16,443 nucleotides of DNA, taken from assembly GCA_964429355.1 (NCBI GenBank), contig CAYSCH010000210.1, forward strand, positions 1 through 16,443. Reading direction: 5' to 3'. This document shows, one piece after another, positions 13,563 through 16,443 of the stretch (within the stretch, counting starts at the first letter, position 1; each line of letters opens with the position of its first letter). The notes beneath the pieces are model-generated. The model was not told the origin of the DNA, did no database searches, and worked only from the letters and a program-made list of their open reading frames with translations. This DNA is from JAAYAY01 sp964429355. Lineage in GTDB: Bacteria; Planctomycetota; Planctomycetia; Pirellulales; Thermoguttaceae. Position numbers and translations under genes: made by a program.

Positions 13563-16064
13563 ATGACTCCCCGAACCCCCTGGCCGTTGCGCTCGATCCT
13601 GTTCCTTCTTCTCCCCGCGATCTCGGTCGCCCTGTGCCTTCCGGGATGCGGCGACAAGAGCGGCCCGGCGTCGGTGGGCAACGATCCCGCAGCGCCGGCC
13701 GAGTTGATCGGACCCCCGGCCGGCACGGCTCCTGCAATCGCTCCCACCCAGGGAACGGCCGAGGATGTGCTCAAGAAAACGATCCAGGCCTACAAGAGCG
13801 CCGGTAGCTATCGCGACGCGGCCATCGTCAAATTGGCCGGCACTAAGGACGGCCAGCGGCAGGAGATGTCGTACCCCCATGCGGTTGTCATGCAGCGCCC
13901 CAACAAGCTCCGCATGCAGGTCGACGGCGGAACGCTCCTCTGCGACGGTGCGAACACCTACGGTTTTGTGGGCGAACTCCCCGGGCAGGTCCTGAAGATC
14001 CCCGCCCCGCCTCAAGTCTCGATCGCCTCCGCCTACCCCGACTTCCTCCTCGCCCAGTCGATGATGCAGTCCCCCGCCCAGTCGTTCTGCTGGGCGCCCC
14101 TGCAACTGGTGTTCCTGCTGGCCAACGATCCCATGAAGACCCTGGCCCTCGACACCCAGGGAATCAGCCTGCTCGCGCCCGACTCCATCGATCAGTTTGC
14201 CTGCGACCGCGTGCAGTTGCTCACCAACAACGGCCCAGGGATCCTCTGGATCGATCAGGCCACCTCCGTCATCCGGCGCTTTGAACTCCCACTCAACGCG
14301 CTCCGCCGCCAGGCCGAAGCCGACCAGTTCCTCGATCCGACCCTGACGGTCGAATACGTCCAGGCCGAGCTCAACCCGCCCATCGCGCCGGAAGCCTTCC
14401 TGTTCCAGATCCCCGCCGAGATCAAGCCGGCCGATGTCCTGGTCCCGCCCCTGCTGCAGGTCCTCGGCCAACCCTGCCCCAATTTCCAGTTCACCGCCAT
14501 CGACGGCACCGTGACCCCCCTCAATTCGCTCCAAGGCAAAGTGGTCGTTCTCCAATTGTGGTCCAGCAAGGCCCCGCCGTGCCGCTCGGTGCTGCAAGCA
14601 GCCAGCAAAACCCTTGCCGGCCTCAAAGACCCTGCCCAGGTAGCCATGTTGGCCGTCAATCTCGAGGGTGGGAATGTCCAGAACGAAAGCCTGCAGACCG
14701 TCCTCAAGGACTGGGGCGCCGAACTGCCCATCTATCGCGATCCGGAACAATCCGTTGCCAAGCACTTCGGCCTCGGCGGCGTGCCGGTGACCATTCTGCT
14801 GGACAAGAAAGGCAACATCCAATCATTGCAGGCCGGTGAGCTGCAGAATATGGATGCCCTGCTAAACATGGCCATCGAACGCCTCCAGAAAGATGAAGAC
14901 ATCTACAAGGTGAGCTTTTCCCAGTTCGACAACCAACGGGCACAGTTTGCCATGATGATCGGACAAAGCATCACCGAAGACATCTATTGCCTGCGGCCGA
15001 TGGTTCCGCGAGTCCAAATCAGCCCGCGGACCGAACCTGCCAACCTGAAAATGACGAAGCTCTGGTCGTGCGACCAGTTGAAACACCCGGGAAACATCAC
15101 CGTCGTCTCCGCCGCCGACGGCTCCCAGAAGATCCTCGTCATTGACGAAGCGAAGTCGATTGCCGAACTCAAGAACGACGGCACCGTCGCTGCCACCCAT
15201 CCGCTCCAGCTCCAGGGGAACGAAATCGTCACCGCCCTGCGCACTGCCGTTGCCGGTGACGGAAAACGCTACTTCCTCGGCTGTGCCCGCGGCACCCAGC
15301 GCATCCATCTGTTCGACGAGAGCCTGAAGACCCTGCTGGTCTATCCCGATTCGCTGCACCCGGGAATCACCGACGCTCAATTTGCCGACCTCACCGGCGA
15401 TGGGAAGCTCCAGATGATCATCGGATACGCCAGCGTGGCCGGTGTCCACGCCGTCGACCTTCAGGGCAACCGGCTCTGGGCCGATCGGTCCATGGTCGAT
15501 GCCTTCCGCGTGGCCGTGCTGACCTCCGGCCAGCCCGGCCCGCCCAGCGTTCTGGCCATGAACGGCGGAGTGGGCGGCGGAACCCTCATACAACTCGATT
15601 CCCAGGGAAAACGTATCCGGGAAATCTCCGTTGCCGATTCGTCCGTGGGTTGGGTCGTTGCCGAAGACGTCGATGGCAACGGCTCGTCGGACATCTGTGT
15701 TCTCGCCGTAGCCACCAAACCGGATGGCCAGGCCCCGGCCGACACCATCGATTCCATGGGGATCGATCTGGGGGGCAAGGTCCTCTGGCGCCAGCCCACC
15801 GTCCGCGGCGTGCACTATGAAAGCATCGAGCCCGTCGTCGCCGGCAATGTCTTTCCCGATGGGCCGAGCCAATGGCTGATCGCCGCCGCCGACGGCTCCA
15901 TTAGCATCGTCGCCGCCGACGGCCAGTTGGTCGATCGGTTTGCCTATGGGGCCGAGCTATCCGGCCTGGCAACTGCCAAGTGGGACGGCAAGGCCGTCTT
16001 GCTCGTCGCCACCCCCAAGGCGGTCGAAGCCTGGCAGATCGAACCCTCCACCCCGAAACCGTGA
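13563..16064 (+). CDS. Lipoprotein with LolA-like, thioredoxin-like and beta-propeller parts
   Basis: An 833-residue protein from ATG 13563 (MTPRTPWPLRSILF). The open frame reaches back to 13452, but the signal peptide and lipobox LPGC (26-29) fix this start. Cys29 should be lipidated. A Pro/Ala linker (33-63) follows. Residues about 65-300 resemble the LolA/DUF2092 lipoprotein-carrier fold, including the hallmark RPNKLRMQ (112-119). Residues about 301-448 are a TlpA/redoxin domain (GQPCPNFQFTAIDGTVTPL, then LQLWSSKAPPC, then GGVPVTILLDKKG with the cis-Pro P408). The W-C-x2-C site reads W333...A337-P-P-C340, so the first Cys is lost. Residues about 500-825 carry FG-GAP-like calcium-loop repeats (DLTGDGKLQMI, DVDGNGSSDICV) of a beta-propeller. 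The likely location is outside the inner membrane, and the role is probably carrier or scaffold rather than disulphide reduction. It stands alone, and no terminator was seen. Confidence 0.8.
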   Translation: MTPRTPWPLRSILFLLLPAISVALCLPGCGDKSGPASVGNDPAAPAELIGPPAGTAPAIAPTQGTAEDVLKKTIQAYKSAGSYRDAAIVKLAGTKDGQRQEMSYPHAVVMQRPNKLRMQVDGGTLLCDGANTYGFVGELPGQVLKIPAPPQVSIASAYPDFLLAQSMMQSPAQSFCWAPLQLVFLLANDPMKTLALDTQGISLLAPDSIDQFACDRVQLLTNNGPGILWIDQATSVIRRFELPLNALRRQAEADQFLDPTLTVEYVQAELNPPIAPEAFLFQIPAEIKPADVLVPPLLQVLGQPCPNFQFTAIDGTVTPLNSLQGKVVVLQLWSSKAPPCRSVLQAASKTLAGLKDPAQVAMLAVNLEGGNVQNESLQTVLKDWGAELPIYRDPEQSVAKHFGLGGVPVTILLDKKGNIQSLQAGELQNMDALLNMAIERLQKDEDIYKVSFSQFDNQRAQFAMMIGQSITEDIYCLRPMVPRVQISPRTEPANLKMTKLWSCDQLKHPGNITVVSAADGSQKILVIDEAKSIAELKNDGTVAATHPLQLQGNEIVTALRTAVAGDGKRYFLGCARGTQRIHLFDESLKTLLVYPDSLHPGITDAQFADLTGDGKLQMIIGYASVAGVHAVDLQGNRLWADRSMVDAFRVAVLTSGQPGPPSVLAMNGGVGGGTLIQLDSQGKRIREISVADSSVGWVVAEDVDGNGSSDICVLAVATKPDGQAPADTIDSMGIDLGGKVLWRQPTVRGVHYESIEPVVAGNVFPDGPSQWLIAAADGSISIVAADGQLVDRFAYGAELSGLATAKWDGKAVLLVATPKAVEAWQIEPSTPKP

Positions 16065-16105
16065 CCCCATCGCTCCGTTCCCTTCGCCACCGACACGCCA
16101 CTACA

Positions 16106-16134
16106 ATGATAGCCGCGTGGGCTTGCCCCGCGCT
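16106..16134 (+). repeat. REP-like hairpin repeat, copy A
   Basis: The 29-base copy is identical to 16217-16245 and shares 26 of 27 bases with 8601-8627. The core CGCGTGGG-CTTG-CCCCGCG forms a 7-base stem with one bulge. Upstream flanks (CCACNACA) also match copy B, so a larger unit is repeated. Confidence 0.8.
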
Positions 16135-16216
16135 GTTGGAATACAGGCTTTAGCCTGCGTCCCCTTGTTGGAGTCCCGCCCTCAGCCGGCGTCCGTCAAA
16201 ACACTCTGCCACCACA

Positions 16217-16245
16217 ATGATAGCCGCGTGGGCTTGCCCCGCGCT
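16217..16245 (+). repeat. REP-like hairpin repeat, copy B
   Basis: Identical 29-base copy of 16106-16134, 111 bases downstream in the same orientation. It is followed by CGGTTCCCTTCGCC, which also precedes copy A, showing that the unit includes this flank. Confidence 0.8.
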
Positions 16246-16277
16246 CGGTTCCCTTCGCCGCCGACACATCACCGCGC

Positions 16278-16306
16278 ATGATAGCCCCGTCGGCTTGCCC
16301 CGCCCT
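16278..16306 (+). repeat. REP-like hairpin repeat, diverged copy C
   Basis: The 29-base stretch differs from copies A and B at 3 positions, all G to C, which weakens the stem. It is followed by GGAGTCCCGCCTTCAGGCGG, a second small palindrome also found in degenerate form at 16170-16190. Confidence 0.7.
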
Positions 16307-16390
16307 GGAGTCCCGCCTTCAGGCGGCTGTCCGGTTATCTATCTATTCGATGTGTTCCTTCTGGTTTTCACGCGCCGGCCGAGCCCCGTG

Positions 16391-16443
16391 TCCCCTGTCC
16401 CCTGTCCCCTGTCCCCTGTCCCCTGTCCCCTGTCCCCTGTCCC
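16391..16443 (+). repeat. Heptanucleotide tandem repeat (TCCCCTG)n, cut by window end
   Basis: The unit TCCCCTG is repeated without error about 7.5 times and continues past the window edge, so the true copy number is unknown. The reverse complement (CAGGGGA) shares GGGGACAGG with the arm motif of the hcp-leader repeat. Such arrays can change length by slippage. Confidence 0.9.

Larger units (their letters stand above)
16065..16443. other. Repeat field at the right end
   Basis: No gene is visible after the lipoprotein. The stretch is built of repeats: three REP-like hairpins (16106, 16217, 16278), flanking repeats of TTCCCTTCGCC (16077, 16249), short palindromes such as CAGGCTTTAGCCTG (16145) and CCGCCTTCAGGCGG (16313), and the CCCCTGT tandem array. 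These may act as transcript ends or recombination sites. Confidence 0.7.

Noticed and set aside
16106..16306. CRISPR array from the repeated 29-base units near the right end
   Set aside because: There are only three copies, spacing is irregular (111 and 61 bases), flanks are also repeated, a fourth copy lies 7.5 kb away, and no cas gene is present. A REP-like family fits better.

Overview
The window looks like a piece of a GC-rich planctomycete chromosome (Pirellulales-like). This is an inference from gene style, not a database match. It rests on many short lipoproteins and small membrane proteins of no recognised family, a LarA-like/YggS/YggU operon, an FG-GAP type lipoprotein, weak or absent Shine-Dalgarno sites at several good genes, and scattered REP-like repeats.

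Layout. (1) 1-4140 is a lower-GC, poorly conserved, partly decaying stretch. It holds the end of an unknown gene, a small coiled-coil/membrane gene broken by an amber codon, a membrane-anchored protein truncated by an IS1634/IS4-type transposase remnant, two copies of a degenerate ~100 bp repeat, a small two-helix membrane protein, an unknown soluble protein with a strong ribosome binding site, and a lipoprotein. (2) 4181-6616 is a nitrosative-stress module. A Crp/Fnr-family regulator and a class III hybrid cluster protein (Hcp) are divergently transcribed, with an FNR/DNR-type box between them. The box lies at class II spacing from a -10-like element facing hcp, and a strong hairpin terminator follows hcp. 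(3) 6704-10512 holds a short C-terminal gene fossil, a large protein made of two tandem kinase-like halves (minus strand), a 174 bp element with terminal inverted repeats, and GTP-dependent PEP carboxykinase (minus strand). (4) 10948-13186 is a tight minus-strand operon, larA-like > yggS > yggU, with 4-base stop/start overlaps at both junctions. (5) 13563-16064 encodes an 833-residue lipoprotein with LolA-like, thioredoxin-like and beta-propeller parts. (6) 16065-16443 is a repeat field with REP-like hairpins and a 7-bp tandem repeat that runs off the window.

The clearest functional link is the regulator-box-hcp arrangement. The regulator's recognition helix carries the E-x2-S-R pattern known from FNR/DNR proteins, which bind TTGAT-N4-ATCAA, and a near-perfect copy of that site lies in the intergenic region. 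The least described items are the tandem kinase-like protein, the LarA-like protein that appears to lack the usual catalytic His/Lys motifs, the lipoprotein whose thioredoxin site has lost its first Cys, and the repeat families. No CRISPR array, tRNA, rRNA or defence island was seen.
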